Of a DNA stretch of 64,000 bases, positions 1 to 8,950 are shown piece after piece. How positions within the stretch are numbered: position 1 is the stretch's first letter; each line of letters starts with the position of its first letter. A program made the position numbers and the translations under genes. This DNA is from an uncultured Lachnospiraceae bacterium (GTDB lineage: Bacteria > Bacillota > Clostridia > Lachnospirales > Lachnospiraceae). Location of the stretch: assembly GCA_946552115.1 (NCBI GenBank), contig CAMNRH010000010.1:1-64000 (forward strand). Reading direction: 5' to 3'. The notes beneath the pieces were generated by a model. That model saw only the letters and a list, made by a program, of their open reading frames with translations, did not search any database and had not been told where the DNA came from.

Positions 1-53
1 AAATGACCGCCAAAAAAATCATAAGAAATTTACACACTTTACTTGACAAAGCC

Positions 54-75
54 AAGAGCCGCAAAAACGGCTCTT
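54..75 (-). terminator. hairpin downstream of Big_2 protein
   Basis: A perfect 8-bp stem (AAGAGCCG / CGGCTCTT) with a 6-nt loop lies 14 bases beyond the stop codon of the minus-strand gene at 90-830. No clear T run follows, so it may be a weak terminator or an mRNA-stabilising 3' hairpin. Confidence 0.45.
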
Positions 76-89
76 CGAATCCAATTGTT

Positions 90-830
90 TTATTTTCTAT
101 TCCATTGATAGTACTCTACTTTATCCTTTTTTGTTACAGAAATAGTAATTGTGCCGCCGCTTTTCTGATAAGTGCGCAGTTCTTTTCGGGGGCTGGATGA
201 GGAAAGCTTTCTCCGTTGTTTCAGCTTAAATCCTTTTTTGAGCAGCTTTTTATGAGCGGTACTTATTTTCTCATTTATCTTCACGCCATATAACGTAATA
301 TCTTTCCGGCTGGTGTTCTGCAGCGTCTGCAGTTTTTTTGTTTTCGTATTGGCCCAGAACATAAAGCTGTAGGGATCCTTTGAAGTGCTGATATAGTTCT
401 CCTGATTTGAATAGGTAAAGGGAGTATTTTTGTTTATTTTTAGTTTCCCGGCGTCCTTTTTCAGCTGCGTGTAATTTTTATTCAGATATTTTGAAAGCTC
501 AAGCCTCTTTTTTACAGTTATTCGGCATGACAGCGTTTTCTTTCCGGCTTTCACTCTGATTGTGCAGCTTCCGGCTTTTCTGGCAGTTACGGTTCCGGTT
601 TTAGTAACGGATGCGATGGATGGCCGGCTGCTTTTAAATACCGGCTTTTTTGCATAGCCTTTCACTGTTAATTTGCTGCTGTCGCCGGTATACATTGTTA
701 ATTTGGTTTTATTTAAGGACGCGGACGCAGCTTTTGCCGGTTTTGTCAATGTCAGAGAAAGTCCGGCGGCGATAACGAAAGTCAGGAATAATAAAAAAGT
801 TTTCTTTCCCCATTGTGTCATCTTTTTCAT
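90..830 (-). CDS. secreted Big_2 (Ig-like) domain protein
   Basis: This is a predicted exported protein of 246 aa. Residues 1-34 form a Sec signal peptide: a KK-rich start, a hydrophobic core and a site near AKAAS. Residues 35-107 look like a bacterial Ig-like group 2 domain (a 'KTGTVTARKAGSCTIRVKAG'-type repeat). The C-terminal 140 residues are lysine-rich with no recognised catalytic motif. The start is supported by a GGAGG about 9 bases upstream of the ATG. It is divergent from the next secreted protein gene, and both have basic, beta-rich ends typical of clostridial surface proteins. A role in cell-wall or surface adhesion is inference only. Confidence 0.75.
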   Translation of the reverse strand: MKKMTQWGKKTFLLFLTFVIAAGLSLTLTKPAKAASASLNKTKLTMYTGDSSKLTVKGYAKKPVFKSSRPSIASVTKTGTVTARKAGSCTIRVKAGKKTLSCRITVKKRLELSKYLNKNYTQLKKDAGKLKINKNTPFTYSNQENYISTSKDPYSFMFWANTKTKKLQTLQNTSRKDITLYGVKINEKISTAHKKLLKKGFKLKQRRKLSSSSPRKELRTYQKSGGTITISVTKKDKVEYYQWNRK

Positions 831-941
831 TTCTTTTTTCCTCCCATGTTTTGTAAATTTCTGATTTTATTATACAGAAATTTCTGGAAAAGTGCAATTA
901 AATTATAAAAGATGTTTATAGATTTTTAAATGGGAACCTGA

Positions 942-947
942 TATAAT
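942..947 (+). promoter_or_regulatory. candidate -10 box for secreted beta-helix protein
   Basis: A perfect TATAAT lies 60 bases before the ATG at 1008. No good -35 is visible at the standard spacing, so the call rests on the -10 alone. Confidence 0.4.
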
Positions 948-1007
948 CAACCGTAATAACAGATTTTTAAGAATTGAATAAGATGTGGAGTGTCAGGGAG
1001 GAATTTT

Positions 1008-3530
1008 ATGAGAAAAAGAATTGGAAAGAAGGTATGCGTTTTTATAGCTGCGGCGTTATTTTGGGGATTGTGGCTGTCAATGCCGGCAGAAGCGCAGGAA
1101 AGCGGCGGACAGGAGGACATGAGCCTGCAGTCTGAAGAGCAGGGGATTACCGTCACTTCAAGAGAAGAGTTTATGGAAGCTTTGGCGCAGCGGAGGAGCC
1201 TGATTATTATAAATAATCTTATCAGCATAGGGGAAGATGCGGAAGAAAGCGGAAGAATGCTTCCCGTAAAGATTCCGGCCGGCACGGTGATTCAGGGTTC
1301 TTCACCAGACAGCAGGCTATGCTCCAGGAGTCCGATCCAGCTGGAAGGGGACGGCGTCTGTTTCCGGGATATAGAGCTTACTTTCGAATCCTCGAGTGCG
1401 TTGGGAAGTGTTCCGCACAGAGAGCTCTATCTTGCAGGCCACAGCCTTACTTTGGATAACGTAAGCACCTGGCTGAAAGGCGGTGCGGGCGGTATGGGAG
1501 GCCAGGAGGAGGAACTGCTCCCAACAGTGTATGCGGGAGGATATACCGGTACCGATATTGGCGGCAGCGCTTCTATGACGGTAATCAATTCGAATGACAA
1601 GACGATATTTCAGGCGGTTTATATGGGACATGAAGCGGGAGTAAATGGGGATGTTCCTTATAAGGGAAGCGCGGAACTTAATTTAGATGCGAAAGCGGTG
1701 GTCCGTGAAAGCGTTGATACTCAATATAACAGCCAGGCAGAGATCCATATTACCGGAATAAACGTAAGTCAATACGCAATGGCAAAGAGCTTTAACGGAA
1801 ATGTGAATACAACGCTGACGTTAAGCAATGTGTCTATGGAAAAGGCCGTATTAAATGAAATTGGAAATCTGGTTTTGAAAGACGGGGCGTGTCTGGCGCC
1901 GGAAACCGGTTATCTGAATGATGTAACGCTTCAAAGCGGAGCCTGCCTGGATTTAAATGGCGTGACGGATGCAGAAAATGTAATGATAGAAGGTGATTTT
2001 CATGGAGTAAGCGATCCGCAAGAAGCGCGCGGCATACTGGTATTGAATCCGGAAGGATTTTTGTCAATTATGGGTGAGATTACCGGGACGACGCAGTTTC
2101 AGACGCAGAATCGTCTTTTCCCCGGAGCGCTGCTGAAGAGAGGATATATCTGGGGGTCAGCCGGAAGCGGGGCGGATCCGGCTTTTGTGCTGTCGCCGAA
2201 ATATGCAGGTACGGCATATGGCCGTTATCTATTTGAACGGCGCGGAGAGATATGGACGGTATGCGATGAAGAAGAAGAAGTCCTCCGTGAGATTGGCCGG
2301 GTGGAAATACAGTCTTTTCCTCAGAAAGTGGATTTGAATAAGATCGCGGAAAAAGCGGACGGTTCAATTCCGGATGAGGACATCTATATTGAAGCAACGT
2401 GGTATGACACGGAGGGAACTCCGTTCAGTCATTTGGATGTTATAGATCCCGGTTATTTGTTATATGAGGCGGATTATGTGCTTCGGGTCCGGTCGGAGTA
2501 CTGGGAAAGTGATTCCGCCGACGTCCAGAATAGGACCGACTGGGGGCAGGCGGTGTCGCTGATGGCTTCGGAGGATTATCCGGGCAGGTATTTTTTGCAG
2601 GCGTTTGACGGTGCATCGCCGGGAGACTTTACTTTTTTGTTTTGTTCTGAGGTTTCTGACCCGGCGACGGTAGCGGACGTAAAGGCTTTGGGAGATACGG
2701 TAAAGGCGGAAACCCGTATAACTTTTTACGATGGAGACGGGACGGAACCGGAAAAGCCGGTAGAGCCGGAGAAGCCGGCGCATAAGCATACCTATCAAAG
2801 TGAAGTGACAAAGAAAGCCTCCTGTGCGGAGGCAGGAGTCAGAACCTACACCTGCGGATGTGGGGACAGCTATACCGAAAGAATCGCCCCGTCAGGCCAC
2901 CGGTATATAGAAAAACGTGTCCCGGCGACTATGAAGAAAAGCGGGAAAGTACAGAAAGTCTGCAGCGTATGTTCCGGTGTGGGAGATACAGTTGTCATTT
3001 ACAGCCCGAAAAAGATTACATGGAGTAAAACCAGCTATTCCTATGATGGGAAAGTGAAGACCCCCTCTGTAGTAATAAAGGACAGCAAGGGAAGAACGCT
3101 GAAAGCAGGTACGGATTATCGGATTACCTATCCGAAAGGGAGAAAAAATCCCGGGATTTATACGGCGGCAATTACATTCCGCGGAAATTACAGCGGTAAG
3201 ACAACAGGTTCCTTTACGATAAAGCCGAAAAAAACCAGCCTGAAAAAAGTAACCGCAAAATCGAAAGGCTTACAGGCGACGTGGAAAAAACAGACAACAC
3301 AGATGGACGGTTATCAGGTCCAATACAGCACCAGCTCTGGCTTTAAAGGGAAAACGACCAGGACGGTTACAATAAAAAAGAGTTCTTCTGCAAAAACGAT
3401 TTCCAGGCTGAAAGGGAAAAAGAAATATTATGTCCGCATCCGGACATACAAAACAGTGAAAGTGAATGGAAAGAAGCAGAAGCTGTACTCGGATTGGTCC
3501 GGAAAGAAATCTGTCTATACAAAAAAATAA
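1008..3530 (+). CDS. large secreted surface protein with beta-helix-like, MBG-like and Fn3 domains
   Basis: An exported protein of about 840 aa. The ATG at 1008 is preferred over an upstream GTG at 990 because the AGGGAGG ribosome site (995-1001) sits between them. A signal peptide covers residues 1-30 (site near AEAQE). Residues 60-430 hold repetitive short beta strands with many Asn, Gly and Val residues, resembling a right-handed beta-helix. An acidic Pro/Glu linker ('EPEKPVEPEKP') precedes a Cys/His-rich segment (HKHTYQSEVTKKASC, TCGCGD, CSVCSG), then an MBG-like domain and a C-terminal fibronectin III-like domain rich in Lys and Tyr. No sortase motif or membrane anchor is seen at the end. 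A surface, adhesin-like role is inferred; no enzymatic motif was recognised. Confidence 0.7.
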   Translation: MRKRIGKKVCVFIAAALFWGLWLSMPAEAQESGGQEDMSLQSEEQGITVTSREEFMEALAQRRSLIIINNLISIGEDAEESGRMLPVKIPAGTVIQGSSPDSRLCSRSPIQLEGDGVCFRDIELTFESSSALGSVPHRELYLAGHSLTLDNVSTWLKGGAGGMGGQEEELLPTVYAGGYTGTDIGGSASMTVINSNDKTIFQAVYMGHEAGVNGDVPYKGSAELNLDAKAVVRESVDTQYNSQAEIHITGINVSQYAMAKSFNGNVNTTLTLSNVSMEKAVLNEIGNLVLKDGACLAPETGYLNDVTLQSGACLDLNGVTDAENVMIEGDFHGVSDPQEARGILVLNPEGFLSIMGEITGTTQFQTQNRLFPGALLKRGYIWGSAGSGADPAFVLSPKYAGTAYGRYLFERRGEIWTVCDEEEEVLREIGRVEIQSFPQKVDLNKIAEKADGSIPDEDIYIEATWYDTEGTPFSHLDVIDPGYLLYEADYVLRVRSEYWESDSADVQNRTDWGQAVSLMASEDYPGRYFLQAFDGASPGDFTFLFCSEVSDPATVADVKALGDTVKAETRITFYDGDGTEPEKPVEPEKPAHKHTYQSEVTKKASCAEAGVRTYTCGCGDSYTERIAPSGHRYIEKRVPATMKKSGKVQKVCSVCSGVGDTVVIYSPKKITWSKTSYSYDGKVKTPSVVIKDSKGRTLKAGTDYRITYPKGRKNPGIYTAAITFRGNYSGKTTGSFTIKPKKTSLKKVTAKSKGLQATWKKQTTQMDGYQVQYSTSSGFKGKTTRTVTIKKSSSAKTISRLKGKKKYYVRIRTYKTVKVNGKKQKLYSDWSGKKSVYTKK

Positions 3531-3609
3531 ACGTTTTGTATGATAAAGAATTATCAGACATAGAGCGGGGCATTTTCATTCAAATCGTTCCTTTGCTGGA
3601 AGCTCCCGG

Positions 3610-4080
3610 TCAGGCGATTAGAGACAGCTTTGCTACAAGCTGCCGCACATGCTGATCCCACTCCTCTTCCAGGCTTTTATCCATAGTAAATAGATTCATG
3701 GATGTTCCGGTCACGCATTTGAGCTGATTTTCCTCATAGCGGAGATTAAGATATAATCCCTGTATTTCCTCCGGTCGGAAAGACAGATTGCACGACGAGA
3801 GAAATGCAGGGAAATTTTTTCGCGCAAGCGAAAGGATAATCTTAAAATTCAGAGGAGTTCTTTTCCCCCGGATAACAGAGAGAAAATATTCCTGTACTTC
3901 TTTCCAGTCAGAATATTGCCGTTCGGGGGCTTCGTCAAAAAAATCCTTAAAGAGCCGGCCGTCGATATGAAATTTATTAAAGGTTGTAACCTCCCCCTCA
4001 ATAAAAGAAAAATGATGGAAAGTCGGTTTCAGAAGCAGGTGCGACATGCTTGCTTTTGCATTTAAATCTAATACAATCAT
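3610..4080 (-). CDS. conserved hypothetical protein (DUF5721-like)
   Basis: A cytoplasmic protein of 156 aa with no signal peptide or membrane segment. The ATG at 4080 is chosen over a TTG at 4101 because AAGGAG (4086-4091) lies between them at good spacing. The sequence starts MIVLDLNAKASMSHLLL and contains 'TFNKFHIDGRLFKDFFD'. It resembles a small uncharacterised family known to me from Lachnospiraceae (DUF5721, recalled, not searched). Function is unknown. It stands alone on the minus strand between the secreted protein gene and the mannan operon. Confidence 0.65.
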   Translation of the reverse strand: MIVLDLNAKASMSHLLLKPTFHHFSFIEGEVTTFNKFHIDGRLFKDFFDEAPERQYSDWKEVQEYFLSVIRGKRTPLNFKIILSLARKNFPAFLSSCNLSFRPEEIQGLYLNLRYEENQLKCVTGTSMNLFTMDKSLEEEWDQHVRQLVAKLSLIA

Positions 4081-4210
4081 AAAATCTCCTTTTTTCGTCA
4101 AAGAATAGTCTCAGTATATCAGGAATGACAGGAAAATGCAATTTACGTTTCGTCCCTTTGTGGAAAAGGAGTGTATTATTTTAATCGGGGCGATAACGGA
4201 GCCCCCCTCC

Positions 4211-4239
4211 TTGACAAAAGATATAATTGGCAATACAAT
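4211..4239 (+). promoter_or_regulatory. promoter of lacI-type regulator 1
   Basis: TTGACA (4211-4216), a 17-bp spacer and TACAAT (4234-4239) form a near-consensus vegetative promoter for the regulator at 4302. Confidence 0.8.
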
Positions 4240-4240
4240 A

Positions 4241-4281
4241 GATTAACACAGGGTGAAAATTAACTTAATTATGTGTTAATC
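4241..4281 (+). promoter_or_regulatory. candidate operator dyad upstream of lacI 1
   Basis: A perfect 10-bp inverted repeat, GATTAACACA (4241-4250) and TGTGTTAATC (4272-4281), starts immediately after the -10 box. It encloses AAAATTAACTTAA (4256-4268), which recurs identically at 8900-8912 upstream of the binding-protein gene. The position just downstream of transcription start fits a repressor site for one of the LacI proteins. This is inference. Confidence 0.55.
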
Positions 4282-4301
4282 AATAAGGGGGAAGTGCAGA
4301 T

Positions 4302-5336
4302 ATGGCAAAAGCAGTAAGGCTTTCTGATATAGGAGAGCGGCTGGGTGTCAGTGCAGTGACGGTTTCAAAAGCTCTTTCAGGACAAAAGGGCGTCAGTGAC
4401 GAGCTGAGGCAGAAAATAACAGAATTAGCGGACGAGCTTGGATATATAAGAACGAAAAGTACGGATGAAGAGAAAGAGAGCTATACTTTAGGGCTTATTG
4501 TCGCAGAGCGTTATCTTAAGGAAGGACAGTCCTTTTACTGGAATTTGTATCAGGAGGTTTTGCAGAGAGCAATTACAAGAAACTGTTTTGTTATTTTAGA
4601 GGTTATTACTTATGAAGCGGAGCTTGAGAAAGAGCTTCCGAAAATCATTGCCGGGAAAAAGACAGACGGAATTATTATTATGGGTACGTTTAAGACGGAG
4701 TACGCCGGTTATTTGTCAGAGCATATTAAAGTTCCTGTTTTGAATCTTGATACGGTCGGAATTGCAGACGGCAGTGATTCCGTTGTGTCGAATAATATGA
4801 TGGGCGGCTACAGAATGACAAACTATTTGTTTGAAATGGGGCACAGCAGAATCGGGTTTGTAGGGACAAGGCTTGCGACGGACAGTATTGATGACCGCTA
4901 TCTGGGGTATTTAAAGTCACTGATGATGCATGGCGTAAGCCCGAAAGAGGAATGGATTATTGAGGATCGTGACAGGGAATACGGACGCATTGATCCGGGG
5001 AAAAAATTCCGTCTTCCGGAGGAGATGCCGACTGCTTTCTTCTGTAACTGCGACGTGGCTGCGGACGTTCTGATTCACAGGCTGAATGCGGCAGGGTACA
5101 CGGTTCCGGGGGATATATCCGTAGCGGGGTTTGACAATTATGTGATCAGCCCGTCTGGAAAGCCGGGAATTACCACTTATGAGATTCACACGAAAGAGAT
5201 GGCGAAACGGGCGGTACATATTTTGCTCCATAAGCTGAAACATATGGATTATTCGTCGGGGGTATTTCTGCTTCCTGGTACGTTTATTGAGCGGGACAGT
5301 GTAAAACGGATTGGTCCTGCAGTACGGTTTGTTTAG
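4302..5336 (+). CDS. LacI-family transcriptional regulator 1
   Basis: A DNA-binding repressor of 344 aa, normal for the family. Residues 4-24 form the LacI helix-turn-helix (LSDIGERLGVSAVTVSKAL) followed by the hinge region. From about residue 65 comes a periplasmic-binding-like effector domain with 'SVAGFDNYVISPSG' near residue 280. Its neighbour is a GH36 alpha-galactosidase, and a second, broken LacI paralogue lies after that, so control of the mannan/galactoside operon is inferred. It has its own promoter and its own terminator, and a dyad in its leader suggests autoregulation. The start is supported by AAGGGGG upstream of the ATG. The effector cannot be told from sequence. Confidence 0.9.
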   Translation: MAKAVRLSDIGERLGVSAVTVSKALSGQKGVSDELRQKITELADELGYIRTKSTDEEKESYTLGLIVAERYLKEGQSFYWNLYQEVLQRAITRNCFVILEVITYEAELEKELPKIIAGKKTDGIIIMGTFKTEYAGYLSEHIKVPVLNLDTVGIADGSDSVVSNNMMGGYRMTNYLFEMGHSRIGFVGTRLATDSIDDRYLGYLKSLMMHGVSPKEEWIIEDRDREYGRIDPGKKFRLPEEMPTAFFCNCDVAADVLIHRLNAAGYTVPGDISVAGFDNYVISPSGKPGITTYEIHTKEMAKRAVHILLHKLKHMDYSSGVFLLPGTFIERDSVKRIGPAVRFV

Positions 5337-5343
5337 AAAGAAT

Positions 5344-5385
5344 AAATAGCATATACGAGTTTTCGGGCTTGTATATGCTATTTTT
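5344..5385 (+). terminator. terminator after lacI 1
   Basis: A 13-bp perfect stem (AAATAGCATATAC / GTATATGCTATTT) with a 14-nt loop runs into a T stretch, starting 8 bases after the regulator's stop codon. It separates the regulator from the GH36 gene. Confidence 0.85.
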
Positions 5386-5426
5386 ATGTCTATTTAAACA
5401 TGTATTAAATTTAATATAAAAACAGA

Positions 5427-5456
5427 TTGACTTTACGCTTATTTTATGATTAATAT
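5427..5456 (+). promoter_or_regulatory. candidate promoter of GH36 gene
   Basis: TTGACT (5427-5432), an 18-bp spacer and TAATAT (5451-5456) lie in a very AT-rich leader with several ATTAA/TTAAT dyads, upstream of the alpha-galactosidase at 5517. Confidence 0.5.
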
Positions 5457-5516
5457 ATCATATATAGTGATTAAAATTAATATATAATTAAGTAAAAAAT
5501 AATTGGAGGAGACGGA

Positions 5517-7706
5517 ATGAGTATTTTATACGATGAACAAAACAGAATGTTTAAACTGGACACAGTACATACAACTTATATGATAGGACTTTCGGAAGAG
5601 GGATATGTCGGACATGTATATTATGGGAGAAGATTGGAGGGCTTTTGGGGAAAATACCTGTTGAGGATGCAGGAAACGCCGTTTACACCTGCCGTAAATA
5701 AAAGAGAGAAAAATTCTTTTCTGGATTATTTCCCTATGGAATATCCGACCGGAGGAATCGGAGATTACAGGGAAAGCTGTCTGAATGTGAGAAATGAACG
5801 AGGGAGCGTCGGAAGTGAAATCTTTTATGAAAGCCATACGATACGGAAAGGGAAACCGGTGCTTGCCGGACTTCCGGCGGCCTTTGGAGGAGAAGAGGAG
5901 GTTCAGACTCTTGTAATTATATGTGCGGACGCACTGCTCGGGCTAAAGGTTTCCCTTTCTTACTCGGTATTTGAGAAAGAGGATGTGATTACAAGAAGCA
6001 TATCCATGCAAAATGACGGGGCAGAAAGACTGCGCTTAGAAAAGGCGTACAGCGCCTGTCTGGATATGGACAATCAGGAATTTGAAATGTTGAGTTTATG
6101 CGGCTCGTGGGCAAGGGAACGCTATATCCAGAGGAATAAGCTCTGCCCGGGCAGACAGCTTATGTCTTCCGTAAAAGGGGAATCCAGCCATCAGGAGCAT
6201 CCTTTCATAGCATTGGTAACGCCGGAGACAACGCAGGAGACAGGAGAGGTCTATGCAATGAATTTTGTATATTCCGGGAATTTTATCGCGCAGGCTGAGA
6301 TAACGCAGTTTGACCGCGTGCGGATGGTGATGGGAATTCACGGGGAGGATTTCTGCTGGAATCTTGCGCCGGGAGAAAGCTTTCAGACACCGGAAGCCGT
6401 TATGACTTATTCTGACTGCGGGCTTGGAAAAATGAGCCGCTCTTTTCATGATTTTTACAGGGAGCATATGATTCGCAGCCCTTATAAATACAGAAAAAGG
6501 CCTGTGCTTATCAATAATTGGGAGGCTACCTATTTTGATTTTGATACAGAAAAACTTCTTGCTATTGCAAAAGAGGCAAAAAAGAACGGAATTGAGATGC
6601 TTGTCATGGACGACGGCTGGTTTGGAAAACGCAGCTGGGACGACAGTTCGTTAGGAGACTGGACGGTGAATGAGGAAAAACTGAAAGGCGGCTTTCCGAA
6701 TCTGGTAAAACAGGTAAGGAAGCTTGGAATGGAGTTCGGCATCTGGTTTGAGCCGGAGATGATTTCGCCGGATTCAGAGCTTTACAGAAAGCACCCGGAC
6801 TGGGCCATTCAAATAGCGGGAAGAGAGGCGGGACAGAGCCGGGCGCAGTATGTATTGGACCTTTCCAGAAAAGAGGTGCGGGATTATGCGTATGAATGCG
6901 TTGCGAAGATCCTGAGGAGCGCGCCGATTTCTTATGTGAAATGGGATATGAACCGTCAGCTGAGCGACATGGGAAGTGCGTGTCTTTTGCCCGAAGCGCA
7001 GGGAGAACTTTTCCATCGGTACGTGCTGGGGCTATATGAAATGCAGGAGCGCCTTGTGACGGAATTTCCAGAGCTGCTTCTTGAAAATTGTTCCGGCGGC
7101 GGGGCAAGGTTCGATCCAGGTATGCTGTATTACAGTCCGCAGATTTGGTGCTCAGACGATACGGATGCCATTGAGCGTCTGCGGATTCAGGAAGGGACCG
7201 GACTTGTTTATCCTCTGTCAGCGATAGGCGCCCATGTAAGCGACTGTCCGAACCATATCGTATGCAGGACGACTCCCTTTGAGACGAGGGGAAATGTGGC
7301 TCTTGCCGGTACTTTCGGATATGAATTAGATATTACTAAAATACCGGAAGCAGACAGAGAGCTGATTCCGAAGCAGGTAGAACTGTATCATAAATACAGC
7401 GGGCTGATTCAGACGGGAGACTACTACCGGATTTCTTCGTGGACAGATAAAAAGCCTCTGGATTGCTGGGAGGTAGCGGCAAAAGACGGCTCTCATGCGC
7501 TTGTCACATGCGTGAATGTTTTAGGCCGCCCGAATGTACGCAGTATACGTATTCGGCTTCATGGACTGCGCGCGCTGTCCCTGTACCGCCTGGAGGGAAC
7601 CGAAGAGGCTTACAGAGGCGAAGAGCTTTCAAGCTGCGGCTTTCTTGTGAGAGATTTGAATGAAGACTTTAAGAGCAGGCTGTATCATTTTATATGTGAA
7701 GATTAA
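5517..7706 (+). CDS. GH36 alpha-galactosidase
   Basis: An intracellular retaining alpha-galactosidase of 729 aa, the usual length of bacterial GH36 enzymes, with no signal peptide. It would remove alpha-1,6-galactosyl side chains from imported galacto-manno-oligosaccharides or raffinose-type sugars. The N-terminal beta-sandwich (about 1-330) is followed by a TIM barrel. Visible motifs are 'NNWEATYFDF' and 'VMDDGWFGKR'. The nucleophile Asp lies in 'YVKWDMNRQ' (about residue 475) and the acid/base Asp in 'CSDDTDAIER' (about residue 546). The ribosome site TTGGAGGAG precedes the ATG. It is followed after 24 bases by the second lacI gene, probably in one transcript. The genomic setting points to mannan-derived substrates. 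Confidence 0.93.
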   Translation: MSILYDEQNRMFKLDTVHTTYMIGLSEEGYVGHVYYGRRLEGFWGKYLLRMQETPFTPAVNKREKNSFLDYFPMEYPTGGIGDYRESCLNVRNERGSVGSEIFYESHTIRKGKPVLAGLPAAFGGEEEVQTLVIICADALLGLKVSLSYSVFEKEDVITRSISMQNDGAERLRLEKAYSACLDMDNQEFEMLSLCGSWARERYIQRNKLCPGRQLMSSVKGESSHQEHPFIALVTPETTQETGEVYAMNFVYSGNFIAQAEITQFDRVRMVMGIHGEDFCWNLAPGESFQTPEAVMTYSDCGLGKMSRSFHDFYREHMIRSPYKYRKRPVLINNWEATYFDFDTEKLLAIAKEAKKNGIEMLVMDDGWFGKRSWDDSSLGDWTVNEEKLKGGFPNLVKQVRKLGMEFGIWFEPEMISPDSELYRKHPDWAIQIAGREAGQSRAQYVLDLSRKEVRDYAYECVAKILRSAPISYVKWDMNRQLSDMGSACLLPEAQGELFHRYVLGLYEMQERLVTEFPELLLENCSGGGARFDPGMLYYSPQIWCSDDTDAIERLRIQEGTGLVYPLSAIGAHVSDCPNHIVCRTTPFETRGNVALAGTFGYELDITKIPEADRELIPKQVELYHKYSGLIQTGDYYRISSWTDKKPLDCWEVAAKDGSHALVTCVNVLGRPNVRSIRIRLHGLRALSLYRLEGTEEAYRGEELSSCGFLVRDLNEDFKSRLYHFICED

Positions 7707-7730
7707 GCGCAGAAGAAGAGGAGCAAAGAA

Positions 7731-8747
7731 ATGGGAAAAGTCAGGCTTATTGACATTGCGGAAAAGTTAGGCGTCAGTTCGGTAACGGTGCACAATGCTC
7801 TTTCCGGCCACAGGGGAGTGAGCGAGGAGCTTCGTATGCGGATTTTGGAAAAGGCGAAAGAAATGGGCTATGAGCCGTCCCGCTCCGCGAAAAAAGAGGA
7901 GGCGGAAAACGGCGAATTTCGAAAGATTGGAGTACTCATTGCAGAAAATTATCTGGCACAGTATTCTACGTATTAGTGGAAAATGTATCAGGAACTTTCA
8001 CTGATTGCAACAGAGAAACGATGCTATACAACGATAGAAGTGTTAAAAAAGGATGTGGAAAAAAGGACGCTGGAGCTTCCCCAGATTGTAAAGAACGGAA
8101 GCGTGGAGGGCCTGATTATTATCGGGGAGATTGACAAAAGGTATATTAAAACCCTTCGCGCCGGGGTTTTGATGCCGGTTATTTTCCTTGACTTTTATGA
8201 TCGTGAGATTGCGAAAGACGCCGTAATCGCAGACAATTTTTACGGTATGTACCAGATGACAGAGCTTCTTTTTGAACAGGGAATGGAAAAGATTGGGTTT
8301 ATCGGTTCCATATATGCGACAAGCAGCATTATGGACAGATACTGCGGTTTCAGAAAAGCGATGCTGGAGCACAGGAGCCATGTGCCGGAGGAATGGGTGA
8401 TTGAGGACAGAGACGAGGTAGGACAGGTGGGATTTGAGATTCCCCGATGTCTGCCCGAAGCATTTGTGTGTAACTGTGATTTGGTGGCGGGAATGCTTGT
8501 ATCCAGGATTCGTGAGAGAGGGCTTCGGGTGCCGGAGGATATTTCCGTCGTGGGTTTTGATAACTATCTTTATCCAGGCTATGCGGATATGAAGATTACG
8601 ACCTACGAGGTAAATACAAAAGCGATGGCGAAAGTAGCGGTTGACAAGCTGCTGAAGCAGCTCCGCAATCCGAATTTAGGGAAAACGCTGGAGGTAGTTT
8701 CCGGTCATATTGTATGGAAGAAAAGTGTAAAAATGAAATTAAATTAA
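7731..8747 (+). pseudogene. LacI-family regulator 2 interrupted by in-frame TAG
   Basis: A LacI regulator of 338 codons in one frame, but codon 82 (7974-7976) is TAG. The first part holds the helix-turn-helix (RLIDIAEKLGVSSVTVHNAL) and the hinge; the second part holds the whole effector-binding domain, including 'SVVGFDNYLYPG'. Aligned with regulator 1 by eye, 'AERYL-KEGQSFY-W' matches 'AENYL-AQYSTY*-W', so the stop replaces a conserved Tyr codon (TAT or TAC to TAG is one base change). No frameshift is present. An ATG at 7983 could restart translation but would give a protein without the DNA-binding domain and has no clear ribosome site. It lies between the GH36 and transporter genes. Either it is a recent pseudogene or the TAG is read through. 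Confidence 0.85.
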
Positions 8748-8850
8748 GAAAAATAAGTTAATTAATTTTTAAATTAAGCTATGGATAATAGTAAAATATA
8801 CAAAATAGATAAATAAATAGGATGAAAAATGAATTAAACAAACGAAAATG

Positions 8851-8912
8851 TGCAAGCGAATAAGTTATAATTGAAATTTCAAGAAAAAAGTAATAAAATA
8901 AAATTAACTTAA
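8851..8912 (+). promoter_or_regulatory. control region of the mannan transporter operon
   Basis: The AT-rich 203-bp gap before the binding protein holds TATAAT (8866-8871) and the exact 13-mer AAAATTAACTTAA (8900-8912), shared with the lacI 1 leader and here about 20 bases past the presumed start. TGCAAGCG at 8851 matches the left half of a catabolite-response element. The -35 box is poor. Repression by a LacI protein at the 13-mer is inference. Confidence 0.45.
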
Positions 8913-8950
8913 AAATAATTAAAAAATATTAAAATGGAGGTAAGAAAACA

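Noticed and set aside
3-200. 65-codon open frame at the left edge
   Set aside because: It runs antisense through the end of the Big_2 gene, lacks a ribosome site and has no family resemblance.
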